A stretch of 50,097 nt of DNA from Mycobacterium innocens (GCF_900566055.1 NZ_UPHQ01000070.1:1-50097), one strand, 5' to 3'; counted from the first letter of the stretch, positions 29,367-37,004 are shown. Notes: generated by a model from the letters alone, not told the origin. A program made the numbers and translations.

Positions 29367-30422
29367 TCACCAGGTTCTCTGGGCGCCGGTGGTGAGTTGG
29401 GTGCCCTTGTGGCGCCAGCGTGGTTCCTTGTCGACGGTGCGCGCCGTGATACCCCGCAGGTTGCGAATCACGGTTCCGTAAAGACCCGACGCGGTGGTGG
29501 ACACCTTGCCGCCCGGTGGCTCGTCCATGAACGGCATGAACTTGTCCGGGAAGCCCGGCATCGTGCAGCCGATGCAGATGCCCCCGACGTTCGGACACCC
29601 GCCGACACCGTTGATCCAGCCGCGCTTGGGCACGTTGCATTTCACAACCGGACCCCAACAGCCAAGTTTTACAATGCATTTCGGCGAACCGTATTCGGTG
29701 GCGAAGTCGCCCTGCTCGTAATAGCCGGCTCGGTCACAGCCCTCGTGCACGGTTTGGCCGAACAACCACGTGGGCCGCAGCGCGTCGTCGAGCGGAATCA
29801 TCGGCGCCTGGCCGGTCGCCATGTAGAGCAGATAGGTCAGCGTCTCGGCGAGGTTGTCGGGATGGATCGGGCAGCCGGGCACGCAGACGATCGGGATGCC
29901 GGCCTTGCTCTTCCATTCCCAGCCGAGGTAGTCGGGAACACCCATGGCGCCGGTGGGGTTACCGGCCATCGCGTGGATGCCGCCATAGGTGGCGCAGGTC
30001 CCGACGGCGACGACGGCGGTGGCCTTGGGTGCCAGCCGGTCGAGCCACTCGCTGGTGGTGATCGGCTGGCCGGTCGCCGGATCATTGCCGAACCCGCACC
30101 AATAGCCCTCGTCCTTGATCTTTTCGTTGGGTATCGACCCTTCGACGACCAGCACGAAGGGCTCCAACTCGCCGCGATCGGCTTTGAAGAACCAGGCGAG
30201 GAAGTCGTCGGCCCCGCCGGCGGGTCCGCATTCGAAATCGATCAACGGCCAGTGGACGGCGACCTTGGGGAGGCCGGGAAGCGCTCCTAGGGCGATTTCC
30301 TCGACGCTGGGCTGGGTGGCGGCAGTCAACGCCACCGAATCGCCGTCACAGCTGAGACCTGCGTTGATCCACAGAACGTGAATCAACGCTTCTTCTGCTT
30401 TGACTGCTGCTTCTGTTGGCAT
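29367..30422 (-). CDS. hhyS: [NiFe]-hydrogenase small subunit, group 1h
   Basis: This 351-residue iron-sulfur subunit carries electrons away from the active site. Proximal-cluster ligands are Cys25 in LSCDGDS, Asp28 in place of the usual second Cys, Cys143 (VGTCATYGG) and Cys184 (VPGCPIHPDN), the 3Cys-1Asp pattern reported for the Ralstonia (Cupriavidus) actinobacterial-type hydrogenase. Distal and medial ligands fall in TVHEGCDR, KLGCWGP and GGCPNVGGICIGC. There is no Tat signal or C-terminal membrane helix, so the enzyme is cytoplasmic or peripherally attached. ATG 30422 has GGAAAG upstream. Confidence 0.96.
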   Translation of the reverse strand: MPTEAAVKAEEALIHVLWINAGLSCDGDSVALTAATQPSVEEIALGALPGLPKVAVHWPLIDFECGPAGGADDFLAWFFKADRGELEPFVLVVEGSIPNEKIKDEGYWCGFGNDPATGQPITTSEWLDRLAPKATAVVAVGTCATYGGIHAMAGNPTGAMGVPDYLGWEWKSKAGIPIVCVPGCPIHPDNLAETLTYLLYMATGQAPMIPLDDALRPTWLFGQTVHEGCDRAGYYEQGDFATEYGSPKCIVKLGCWGPVVKCNVPKRGWINGVGGCPNVGGICIGCTMPGFPDKFMPFMDEPPGGKVSTTASGLYGTVIRNLRGITARTVDKEPRWRHKGTQLTTGAQRTW

Positions 30423-30502
30423 ATTGCAGCTTTCCGGGGTGAGCTGAAACCCCTGACGCTGCCGGAGTCGACCGCCGGCCCACTTGCGCAGCGCTATTTT
30501 TG

Positions 30503-30532
30503 GGTCTACTCCGTGTCGTTGTACCTTGTCAA
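30503..30532 (-). promoter_or_regulatory. Possible hhyS promoter
   Basis: On the minus strand a perfect TTGACA (30527-30532) is followed 18 nt later by TAGACC (30503-30508). This would give a leader of about 75 nt before the hhyS ATG. The -10 is poor, so other starts remain possible. Confidence 0.35.
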
Positions 30533-30647
30533 TGGTTCGCAGGTGGCAACCGATGCGGCATTCGGTGGCCGCCTGTTGCCTAGCCTGTCTTTGTCCTTTA
30601 CCGTCAGTGTCAGAACAGAATTCGCAATCCGGCTATGCCCGTGATCA

Positions 30648-30664
30648 TTGCAAATAGTTTGCAG
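30648..30664. promoter_or_regulatory. Nur-box-like palindrome upstream of hhyS
   Basis: ttgcaa-atagt-ttgcag matches the Streptomyces Nur consensus tTGCaa-N5-ttGCAA at 11 of 12 specified positions. It lies in the hypB-hhyS gap, about 226 bp upstream of the hhyS start. The same half-sites with different spacer bases occur over the nicT promoter at 35563-35579. Confidence 0.6.
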
Positions 30665-30680
30665 TTGACGATTCGTCAAC
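30664..30680. promoter_or_regulatory. Perfect 17-bp palindrome overlapping the hypB stop
   Basis: gttgacga-t-tcgtcaac is a perfect inverted repeat with 8-bp arms. It abuts the Nur-like box and includes the hypB stop codon. It could be an operator for hhyS transcription; there is no T-run to suggest a terminator. Confidence 0.45.
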
Positions 30681-31479
30681 GCGTTAGGCTTCCCTCTCCA
30701 GGGGGCAAGCCGCGGGCGAACCGACGTAGCCAACCGAACCAGGCAGCCATACCCGCACCCGTGCGCGCACTGACCGGCAAGATCGCCGCGGTGGCATTCA
30801 CTTGGCGGACATGGGCGATGTAGGCCTCCACATCGGCGTCCAGGTAGGGCACCAGATCAATCTTGTTGAGCAGCACCACATCCACGGAGCGAAACATCAC
30901 CGGATACTTCAGCGGTTTGTCCTCGCCTTCGGTGACGGAATAGACCATGGCTTTCGCGTGCTCGCCGACGTCGAATTCGGCCGGGCACACCAGGTTGCCG
31001 ACGTTTTCGATGATTACCAGGTCCAGACCGGGCAGGTCCAGACCCGGCAGGGCGCGGTTGACCATGGGCGCGTCCAGATGGCATTCGCCGCCAAACCCGT
31101 TGCTGGTGTTGAGCAGCGACACCTGGGCGCCGCGGCCGCTGAGTTTCGCGGCATCCAGGTCGGTGGCGATGTCGCCCTCGATGATCCCGATTGCGAACTC
31201 GCCGGCGAGCTCATCGAGCGTGGCTTGCAGCACGGTGGTCTTTCCCGACCCGGGGGAGCTCATCAGGTTGAGCGCGCGGATGCCGTTGCTGTCGAATGCC
31301 GCCCGGTTGATAGTGGCGCGCGCGTCGTTCTCGGCGAAGATGTCTTCGAGGACGTCGATGCGTGCAGCGCCGGTCTGGTAACCGGTGTGGTCCCCGTGGT
31401 CGTGGCTGTGGTCGTGGTCGCCGTGCTCATGCTTGTGGATGTGCCCAGTGCCGTCGTCGTGGCGGTGAAACCTACCCAT
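30676..31479 (-). CDS. hypB: Nickel-binding GTPase HypB
   Basis: HypB delivers nickel to the hydrogenase precursor with HypA, using GTP. It starts at ATG 31479 (MGRFHRHDDG) with AAAGG upstream; GTG 31488 is in frame but has the ribosome-binding site directly against it. The first 33 residues hold 11 histidines (HIHKHEHGDHDHSHDHGDH region), a nickel-storage tract. The GTPase domain shows LMSSPGSGKTT, IEGDIATDLDA, the metal-site motif NVGNLVCPAEFD and LLNKIDLVPYL. It follows hypA by 12 nt. Confidence 0.96.
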   Translation of the reverse strand: MGRFHRHDDGTGHIHKHEHGDHDHSHDHGDHTGYQTGAARIDVLEDIFAENDARATINRAAFDSNGIRALNLMSSPGSGKTTVLQATLDELAGEFAIGIIEGDIATDLDAAKLSGRGAQVSLLNTSNGFGGECHLDAPMVNRALPGLDLPGLDLVIIENVGNLVCPAEFDVGEHAKAMVYSVTEGEDKPLKYPVMFRSVDVVLLNKIDLVPYLDADVEAYIAHVRQVNATAAILPVSARTGAGMAAWFGWLRRFARGLPPGEGSLTR

Positions 31480-31491
31480 TTCCAACACCTT

Positions 31492-31827
31492 TCACGAGAC
31501 ATCGAGCGACGTTACCAGGAATTCGTTGCCGCGTAGCACCTCGACGTCGGGACTGTCGCAGTGCGGACACCAGATCGACCAGGCCGACGTGATTTCCGAC
31601 TGCCGGCCGCAGGCACCGCAGCGGACCTCGGCGGTGACGCATTCCAGTTCCAGCTCGGCGTCCGGCATGTCCGCCGAGTCGCGGACCAGCGTCCAGCAAA
31701 ACGACAGCGACTCCGGGACCACCTGCCGAAGCGCGCCGACCCGCACGCGGACAACGTCGACGTGGCGTCCGTCGGCATGCGTCTTGACCACGCCGGCGAT
31801 CGCCTCGCACAGGGCGAGCTCATGCAT
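31492..31827 (-). CDS. hypA: Hydrogenase nickel-incorporation protein HypA
   Basis: This 111-residue metallochaperone begins MHELALCEAI; His2 and the N-terminal amine bind nickel. The zinc site is the pair RCGACGRQ and WCPHCDSP. It works with HypB on the large subunit. The start at ATG 31827 is fixed by the MHE motif. It is the first gene of the hyp/hhy operon and lies 222 bp downstream of the PPE gene, with several palindromes in the gap. Confidence 0.96.
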   Translation of the reverse strand: MHELALCEAIAGVVKTHADGRHVDVVRVRVGALRQVVPESLSFCWTLVRDSADMPDAELELECVTAEVRCGACGRQSEITSAWSIWCPHCDSPDVEVLRGNEFLVTSLDVS

Positions 31828-31862
31828 GATCGTGCCCCGCGCAGCGTCGATGGGTGGGCCGA

Positions 31863-31918
31863 AGCACCAGGGTGCTCATGAGCATGTTCTACACCGTCTA
31901 CGGTCGATAGAGCTATCG
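31863..31918. promoter_or_regulatory. Cluster of palindromes upstream of hypA
   Basis: Three perfect inverted repeats lie 36-91 bp before the hypA start: agcacc-ag-ggtgct (31863-31876), the overlapping tgctcatgagca (31873-31884) and cgatag-ag-ctatcg (31905-31918). They are plausible operators of the hypA promoter; no known regulator consensus was recognised. Confidence 0.45.
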
Positions 31919-32049
31919 CCGATGGCGAGGACCGGCTTTCAGATCGACGCTGACGCCATGAGCGACAACACGTACCGCAACGGATTTCCGCCTAGTCAAT
32001 GACCTGCTAGGCCGCCTCGCCGAGCCGCATCGATCCAACAAGCTCGTCG

Positions 32050-33651
32050 CTATTTCTCCCGATTGTGGTGTGGGTTGTCTGTCCCGTTGTCCGCCTTGGC
32101 ATTCCAGGTCGCGGGGATCATCGGCAGCTGCGCGCCGTCGCCGAGGCCGCTGCCGTCAAGCGTGGCGAAACCCGCCGCTTCGACGAGTGTCTGGGTGCGT
32201 GCCGCGCCGCGGGATCCCAGCGGCCCCGCACCCCACGCCGACTCACCCGAAACCTGCTGTTCGTCGGGTCGGGGAGCGGCCAGGTCCCCGTCGAGCTCCA
32301 TCTCGGCGAACTCGTCGCGATGTCCCCGTTCTTTGGTCGGCGTCCGTCGGCGCCGACGAGCGCGGGCCTCCCGCCGATCCGATGCCTGCGCGGCCGCGGC
32401 GGCCGCGGCCGAATCAGAAGCTGGCTCCTTCGTCTGGGCACGGGTCGCAAGTCGCGAATCTGACCCGATGCTTGGGCCGCCGACGACGAAGGGTGGAAAC
32501 CCTTCGATACCGGCCGCTGGTGTCGGCGCGAGGGTTGACGCGGCGGTGCCGGCAGCGGGCGCCGGCGCCGAGGCGGGAGCCGTTGCCGAGGCGGTGGCCG
32601 TCGGAAGCGTTGGAGCTATCCCAGCGACCGGCAATGTCATCGGTAGCACCGGCTCCGGACCGGGTACCGGGATCGCGGCAACCTGGGTGGCAGTCAGGCC
32701 GGCAAGTCCGGCGAAGCCCGTTGCCGCCCCCAGGGTGGCGATGGTTTGGCCGAGCGCAACCGCCAACAGCTGCGGGGACTGGGCTAGCCAGGTGACGATC
32801 TGCATGATGTGGGTCGGCAAATCGAACACCAAGATGCTGAACAGGAACTCAAACGCCGCCAGCGGATTGGTGAAGAGGAGCCGCCAAAATTCCTCGCCGT
32901 CCTGAAAGAATTCGAGGGCGCGAGCTAACCACCAGATTGGTTGTCCGGGGTTCGTGTACGCGTCGTAGGGCAACCCGTTGAGGGTGCCGTTCGCGGGGTC
33001 CCAAATGATGCGGCCGCCGCTGATGACCTTCAGTATTTCGGCGATGAGGTTGTCTATCGGGGTGGCGTGGCCTGAGTCGCCGGCCTTCCCGGACTCCTGG
33101 GCCGGTGTGTTCGATTTCAGGATCGGCGGGGCGGGCCCAGTCTGTGGGATCGATGTCACCGCGCTTCCGGATATTGTTTGATAGGTCGCCATCGTCGTCG
33201 CGGCCTGAATCCACATGCGCACATAGTCGGCCTCATTGAGCGCAATGGGGATGGTGTTGATCCCGAAGAAATTCGTCGCCACCAAACCCGCGTGACTGGC
33301 ATGATTGGCGGCTAATTCAGGCAGAGTTGGCATGGCCGCCAACGCGGCCGTGTATGCCGCGGCCAAGGTCTCGTGCCGGGCGGCCGCTGTCGCGCTGTCG
33401 GCACTGGCCTGTGTCAACCAGGCCAGGTAGGGACCGTAGGCGGCCACGAATGCGCCGGCACTGGGCCCCCGCCACACCCCGGCCTGCGCCGCGGCCAACA
33501 ACGTTCCCAGTTCTGCTGCTACCGCGGCATATTCGTCGCTCAGTGAGGACCATCCCGCCGCGGCTGTCAGCAACGGTTCTGGACCCGGGCCGCTAGTCAG
33601 CAAAGCTGAATGCACCTCCGGAGGTGAGGCCAGCCACACCGGCGCGGTCAT
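32050..33651 (-). CDS. PPE family protein, PPE2-like (PPW subfamily)
   Basis: This 533-residue protein starts [20 protein letters not shown] and keeps the PPE2-type core, with VWRGP and [19 protein letters not shown]. The middle contains hydrophobic segments ([19 protein letters not shown]). A basic patch [11 protein letters not shown] recalls the nuclear-localisation-like stretch of M. tuberculosis PPE2. The end reads [12 protein letters not shown], the PxxPxxW signature of the PPW subgroup. ATG 33651 overlaps the PE stop (ATGA). M. tuberculosis PPE2 adjoins cobQ1/cobU; this relative instead lies between nicT and the hydrogenase genes, pointing to metal transport. Confidence 0.9.
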   Translation of the reverse strand: MTAPVWLASPPEVHSALLTSGPGPEPLLTAAAGWSSLSDEYAAVAAELGTLLAAAQAGVWRGPSAGAFVAAYGPYLAWLTQASADSATAAARHETLAAAYTAALAAMPTLPELAANHASHAGLVATNFFGINTIPIALNEADYVRMWIQAATTMATYQTISGSAVTSIPQTGPAPPILKSNTPAQESGKAGDSGHATPIDNLIAEILKVISGGRIIWDPANGTLNGLPYDAYTNPGQPIWWLARALEFFQDGEEFWRLLFTNPLAAFEFLFSILVFDLPTHIMQIVTWLAQSPQLLAVALGQTIATLGAATGFAGLAGLTATQVAAIPVPGPEPVLPMTLPVAGIAPTLPTATASATAPASAPAPAAGTAASTLAPTPAAGIEGFPPFVVGGPSIGSDSRLATRAQTKEPASDSAAAAAAAQASDRREARARRRRRTPTKERGHRDEFAEMELDGDLAAPRPDEQQVSGESAWGAGPLGSRGAARTQTLVEAAGFATLDGSGLGDGAQLPMIPATWNAKADNGTDNPHHNREK

Positions 33652-33956
33652 AGTCCAGCACTGAGGTAGGAAGCGGCCGCCAGCGCGTCGCCGGTTGCGT
33701 AAGTGGTAGCGGACTCAGCTACCGCGACACCTGAGCGGCCGAGATCCTCGACGCCCTGGGCCGCCACGGCAGCGTGGGCGCTGCCACGAACACCGGCCTC
33801 GACTGCGCTTTGCACCGACACCGGATCTGCAGCCGGCGGGGCCACCACGGTGATCAGCGGAAGCGCAGCTGCATGCGCGGCTGCCAGCCGTGTGGTCAAT
33901 GCTTCGATGGCCGCGCTCGCGGCGATCAGCCCTTCCGGAACGACGCTCAACGTCAC
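33648..33956 (-). CDS. PE family protein paired with the PPE2-like protein
   Basis: This 102-residue PE protein begins [20 protein letters not shown] at GTG 33956, with GGAGGG 7 nt upstream; an in-frame ATG at 33986 lacks a ribosome-binding site. The short domain contains the YxxxD secretion motif (YATGD) near the C-terminus and no extra domain, as expected for a PE that pairs with a PPE. It overlaps the PPE start, so the two are co-translated. Such pairs leave through ESX systems, and some act as outer-membrane solute channels. Confidence 0.9.
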   Translation of the reverse strand: MTLSVVPEGLIAASAAIEALTTRLAAAHAAALPLITVVAPPAADPVSVQSAVEAGVRGSAHAAVAAQGVEDLGRSGVAVAESATTYATGDALAAASYLSAGL

Positions 33957-34363
33957 GACGGTCCCTCCATCTTCGCGCTTCAACATCGCGTAGCCTACTA
34001 TTGAACATGAAAATCATAACCATATAGTTCCCGGGTTAGTCGTGCCCCACGGTGGATCTGCGTTCCCCGATGCGGGGACGCCTGCGAGCCGGACCACGGC
34101 AGGGTGAGCTGCGAGGCGCACGGGGCCCGGCCGGGCCGCCACGGCTCCGCATCCACCGGACGGGCCGGACCGTGCCACGGCCCAGGGTTTAGCGAGTGGA
34201 CGCTCGGTGATGCGCCAACAAGACGGTGTTTGCCGTCAGTTTCCGACTCCCCATGGTCTACGACAGACCTGCAAAGCTGGGTCGGAACTCGGGACGCAGT
34301 GTGCATGATCGACGTCTGCTCGGATTGGCCGCAGTGCCGCCGGCACCACAACACAAATGGGAA
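33957..34363. other. nicT-PE intergenic region
   Basis: No gene is seen in these 407 bases. Near the PE gene an AT-rich patch holds the Zur-like box and a -10-like TATGAT. Further towards nicT are hairpin sequences: gcgttcccc-gatgc-ggggacgc (about 34060-34081) and a perfect ggcccggccgggcc palindrome (34124-34137), probably ending nicT transcription. Confidence 0.5.
34008..34022 (-). promoter_or_regulatory. Zur-box-like operator over the PE/PPE promoter
   Basis: On the minus strand TGGTTATGATTTTCA matches the actinobacterial Zur palindrome TGAAAATGATTTTCA at 12 of 15 positions, with one half-site perfect. It contains TATGAT, a good -10 hexamer (5 of 6), placed about 55 bp upstream of the PE start. 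Binding here would block the promoter. Confidence 0.4.
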
Positions 34364-35500
34364 TCACGTTGCACTGCTGGCCGCGGTGGTCCACCGCTGT
34401 TCGATGCGGCCGAGGCGCCATACCAGCAGGGCGACGGCCCAGGTGATCACGAACATGGCGACGACCGCGACGCCGACCATGTTCAGGTCCAGCCCGGCGA
34501 TCCACCTCCAGAACGGGCCCCGCCAGCCGAATTCACCGGCGAACAGGCCGAGCAGTTCGACGCTGCCGATCAGCAACGCGACCGCCACCGACAGGGCGGT
34601 GATGGTGATGTTGTAGTAGATCTTGCGCACCGGATTGGAAAATGCCCAACCGTAGGCGAAGTTCATGAACGAACCGTCGATGGTGTCCAGCAGGCACATG
34701 CCCGCGGTGAACAACACCGGCAGGCACAGGATGGCGTACCAGGGCAGCCCGGCTGCCGCGCTGGTGCTCGCCAGGACCAGCAGCGCGATTTCGGTGGCGG
34801 TGTCGAAGCCCAGCCCGAACAGCAACCCCACCGGATACATATGCCAGGACTTGGTAATCGCCTTGGTGAACCGCCCGAGGAATCGGTTGATCAGTCCTCG
34901 ATTGTCCAGCTGTTGCTCCAGCTCGGCTTCGTTGAACTCGCCACGACGCAACCGGGCGAACACGCGCAGGATGCCGGCCAGGACAATGACGTTGAGCACG
35001 GCGATCAGATACAGGAACACTCCGGAGACGCCGGTGCCGATCAGGCCGGTGTAGTGGTGCAACGACGAGGAGTCTTGTTGAACCGGTCCGACGATGGCTT
35101 TGACTCCGGTTGCCAGTAATACCGCCAGAGCAAAGACGACGGTGGAGTGGCCCAGCGAGAAGAAGAACCCAGCGGCCAGCGGCCGCTGGCCGTCGTTCAT
35201 CAGCTTGCGGGTGGTGTTGTCGATGGCGGCGATGTGGTCGGCATCGAAGGCGTGCCGCATGCCGAGCGTGTATGCGGTCAAGCCGATACCGATGCCAAAT
35301 GCCTTGCCGCCCACGGCGAGTTGCGCGGGCTCCACCAGAGCGATGAGGGTGATCCAGCCAACCAGGTGCAGCGCGACGATGACGGCCAACATCGAACCCA
35401 GGCGCCACCATTCCGCTGGCGCCAAGACGCCGAGCACCCGGGAGATACCTGTCAACTGCGAGGGATGTGACGGGCGCCGGTCAAGTTCTCTACGGGCCAT
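34364..35500 (-). CDS. nicT: Nickel/cobalt permease NicT (NiCoT family)
   Basis: This 378-residue high-affinity nickel importer has about eight membrane helices. The NiCoT signature is RHAFDADHIAAIDN in helix II, with LGFDTATE and GMCLLDTIDGSF further on. It resembles M. tuberculosis NicT (Rv2856). AAGGA lies 5-6 nt before ATG 35500, and a Nur-like box covers its -35. It supplies nickel for the hydrogenase downstream, and possibly cobalt for the cobalamin genes in the same window. Nickel specificity is inferred from context; sequence alone does not separate nickel from cobalt. Confidence 0.95.
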   Translation of the reverse strand: MARRELDRRPSHPSQLTGISRVLGVLAPAEWWRLGSMLAVIVALHLVGWITLIALVEPAQLAVGGKAFGIGIGLTAYTLGMRHAFDADHIAAIDNTTRKLMNDGQRPLAAGFFFSLGHSTVVFALAVLLATGVKAIVGPVQQDSSSLHHYTGLIGTGVSGVFLYLIAVLNVIVLAGILRVFARLRRGEFNEAELEQQLDNRGLINRFLGRFTKAITKSWHMYPVGLLFGLGFDTATEIALLVLASTSAAAGLPWYAILCLPVLFTAGMCLLDTIDGSFMNFAYGWAFSNPVRKIYYNITITALSVAVALLIGSVELLGLFAGEFGWRGPFWRWIAGLDLNMVGVAVVAMFVITWAVALLVWRLGRIEQRWTTAASSAT

Positions 35501-35539
35501 GTTGGTCCTTGCAGCGGCGGGCGGAACGCAACAGGCACG

Positions 35540-35579
35540 ACTGTAGGTTGCATCACGAGTTATTGCAAGTCACTTGCAG
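35540..35579 (-). promoter_or_regulatory. nicT promoter with overlapping Nur-box-like operator
   Basis: On the minus strand TTGCAA (35563-35568) and TACAGT (35540-35545) form a -35/-10 pair with 17-nt spacing, giving a leader of about 33 nt. ttgcaa-gtcac-ttgcag at 35563-35579 matches the Nur consensus tTGCaa-N5-ttGCAA at 11 of 12 positions and covers the -35. A further ttgcat half-site lies at 35549-35554. Nickel-dependent repression is the expected outcome. Confidence 0.65.
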
Positions 35580-35585
35580 AAGCAC

Positions 35586-35612
35586 CGCGGTTTGCTGCCG
35601 GCAAACACCGCG
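35586..35612 (-). terminator. Hairpin downstream of the whiB gene
   Basis: cgcgg-tttgc-tgccg-gcaaa-ca-ccgcg folds into a 10-bp stem with a 2-nt bulge, starting 8 nt after the whiB stop. There is no T-run, which is common for mycobacterial terminators. Confidence 0.5.
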
Positions 35613-35619
35613 TTGCATG

Positions 35620-35997
35620 CTACGCGCTGGCGGCGCCCGTCCCGGGCGCCGCGGTGCGGTGGTTGCGCCGGGCGGAGATGAAGGCCGCCCAGGACTTCAC
35701 GTCGGGATGCTGCTTGAGGAGGGCACGACGCTGGCGTTCCGTCAGCCCGCCCCAGATCCCGTACTCGACGCGGTTGTCGAGCGCATCGGCGGCGCACTCG
35801 AGAATCACCGGGCAGTTACGGCAGACCGCCGCCGCTTCTCGCTGGGCGGAGCCGCGCACGAACAATTCCTCAGGGTCGATGGTGCGACACCGGGCTTTGG
35901 ACACCCACGCGGCGCGGGCCTCGGCGTCCCGGCCGTAGAAAAGGCGGTGAACTGAAGTAATGGCGCCGGTTTGCGCGGCGTTCCGGATTTTTGGCAC
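35620..35997 (-). CDS. WhiB-family [4Fe-4S] regulator, WhiB4-like
   Basis: This 125-residue protein has the four WhiB cysteines (Cys37, Cys59, Cys62, Cys68) and the GIWGGLTERQRR turn. The segment WVSKARCRTIDPEELFVRG to ECAADALDNRVEYG closely resembles M. tuberculosis WhiB4 (Rv3681c), an O2/NO-sensitive redox regulator; Streptomyces WblA is the equivalent. WhiB4 proper lies elsewhere in M. tuberculosis, so this looks like a paralogue tied to the nickel/hydrogenase locus. GTG 35997 has GGGGGAA 5 nt upstream. The gene is upstream of nicT on the same strand and divergent from the Fur gene. Confidence 0.9.
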   Translation of the reverse strand: MPKIRNAAQTGAITSVHRLFYGRDAEARAAWVSKARCRTIDPEELFVRGSAQREAAAVCRNCPVILECAADALDNRVEYGIWGGLTERQRRALLKQHPDVKSWAAFISARRNHRTAAPGTGAASA

Positions 35998-36468
35998 GAG
36001 ATTCCCCCAAGGCTGCGGCCGGCGTTGAACAGGTCAACTTTTCGAACGGCCTGTTTTGCCCGCGGTCAAGTGCGCGCCTGCGCCAGATTTGCCGGCGGCT
36101 CAACCCCTGTCATGCCTATCCCGCTGGTGCGGGGATAGAGCGGTATCAAACAGGCGTCTGCGGCGACAGTACGCAAGGCGGCCAGGTAGCGCCTAGGGCC
36201 TATTGTCACCACCGGAGATGCTTCAAATCCTTTGTGGCTGTGACCATCGTCCTTGCCTGGCACCGCGCCGGATCTGCCCCGCGGGTCCGGGTGCGCGGCC
36301 CCGCCGAGCGTGCCGGCGCCCGGCAGTCGGCGTCGGCATGGGGCCAAGCCGGGGCCGTGGTGGCGGGTCCGCCCGGCGCACGGGCGGCGTCGCAGTCAGC
36401 TGACTGCTCGCCACCCCGAGCCGGACGGGATACTGGCGAACCCGGCCTTGCGGCGCGACACTGAACAG
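35998..36468. other. Divergent regulatory region between whiB and fur-family genes
   Basis: No gene is supported in these 471 bases. They hold gttga-acagg-tcaac (36024-36038), an operator-like palindrome 27 bp upstream of the whiB start, and a hairpin ctatcccgc-tggt-gcggggatag (36116-36138). The promoters of both regulators should lie here. Confidence 0.5.
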
Positions 36469-37002
36469 GTGACGTCAAAGCCGTCGGGCCTGGACCCGGC
36501 CGTCACTGAACGGATCGGTCGGCTCCTGCGTGCCCACGGCCTGCGGCGGATGCCCTCGCGGATTCAGGTGCTGGCGGTCCTCGAACCGGTCAACGGCCAT
36601 TTGTCGGTGGCCGAGATTCATCAGCGGCTGACTGCCTGCCTGTCCGCCCAGGCTCAGCCGCCCGACCTGGCCACCGTCTACCGCACCGTGACCACCCTGG
36701 TCGACCAGGGAGTGTTGCATGCGTTGACCCTCGATGGGGGGGTTACCACTTACGGGCTGGCCACCGCGCCGCACCACCATGCGGTGTGCACCCAGTGCGG
36801 GGCGATCATCGAAGTGCCCGCGCGGCAGCTGAGCTCGGCGCTGGAGCACGCGATGGCGGGCAGCTCGTTCGCGCTGTCGGAGCGGGCCGGTCTGACGCTG
36901 CGTGGCCTGTGCCCGGCGTGTCAGGACAGCATGCAGGATCTCGGCGACGCCACCGATCCGCGCCCTCCCCGGCGACGCGATCCTGCGCAGCGCCGCCGCT
37001 GA
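36469..37002 (+). CDS. Fur-family metalloregulator, candidate Nur
   Basis: This 177-residue regulator has a winged helix (DLATVYRTVTTLVDQGVLH), the His-rich metal/hinge site PHHHAVCTQCG and a second CPAC, giving two CxxC pairs (Cys107/110 and Cys148/151) for structural zinc. GTG 36469 begins VTSKPSGLDPAV; longer in-frame starts lack homologous sequence. It is not an evident FurA (no katG neighbour). The Nur-like boxes at nicT and in the hyp/hhy gap make a nickel-sensing role the best guess, with zinc or iron as alternatives. The C-terminus is a basic tail (RPPRRRDPAQRRR). Confidence 0.85.
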   Translation: MTSKPSGLDPAVTERIGRLLRAHGLRRMPSRIQVLAVLEPVNGHLSVAEIHQRLTACLSAQAQPPDLATVYRTVTTLVDQGVLHALTLDGGVTTYGLATAPHHHAVCTQCGAIIEVPARQLSSALEHAMAGSSFALSERAGLTLRGLCPACQDSMQDLGDATDPRPPRRRDPAQRRR

Positions 37003-37004
37003 CG

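Noticed and set aside
27509..30422. Assignment of the hydrogenase to group 2a (Huc)
   Set aside because: The small subunit's Cys-x-x-Asp proximal motif and the DUF5947/DUF6084/HhyE gene set fit group 1h better.
34055..36140. Single sequences resembling type I-E CRISPR repeats (ttccccgatgcggggac near 34063 and tatcccgctggtgcggggata near 36117)
   Set aside because: Each occurs once, with no regularly spaced copies, spacers or cas genes nearby. They are better read as isolated hairpins.
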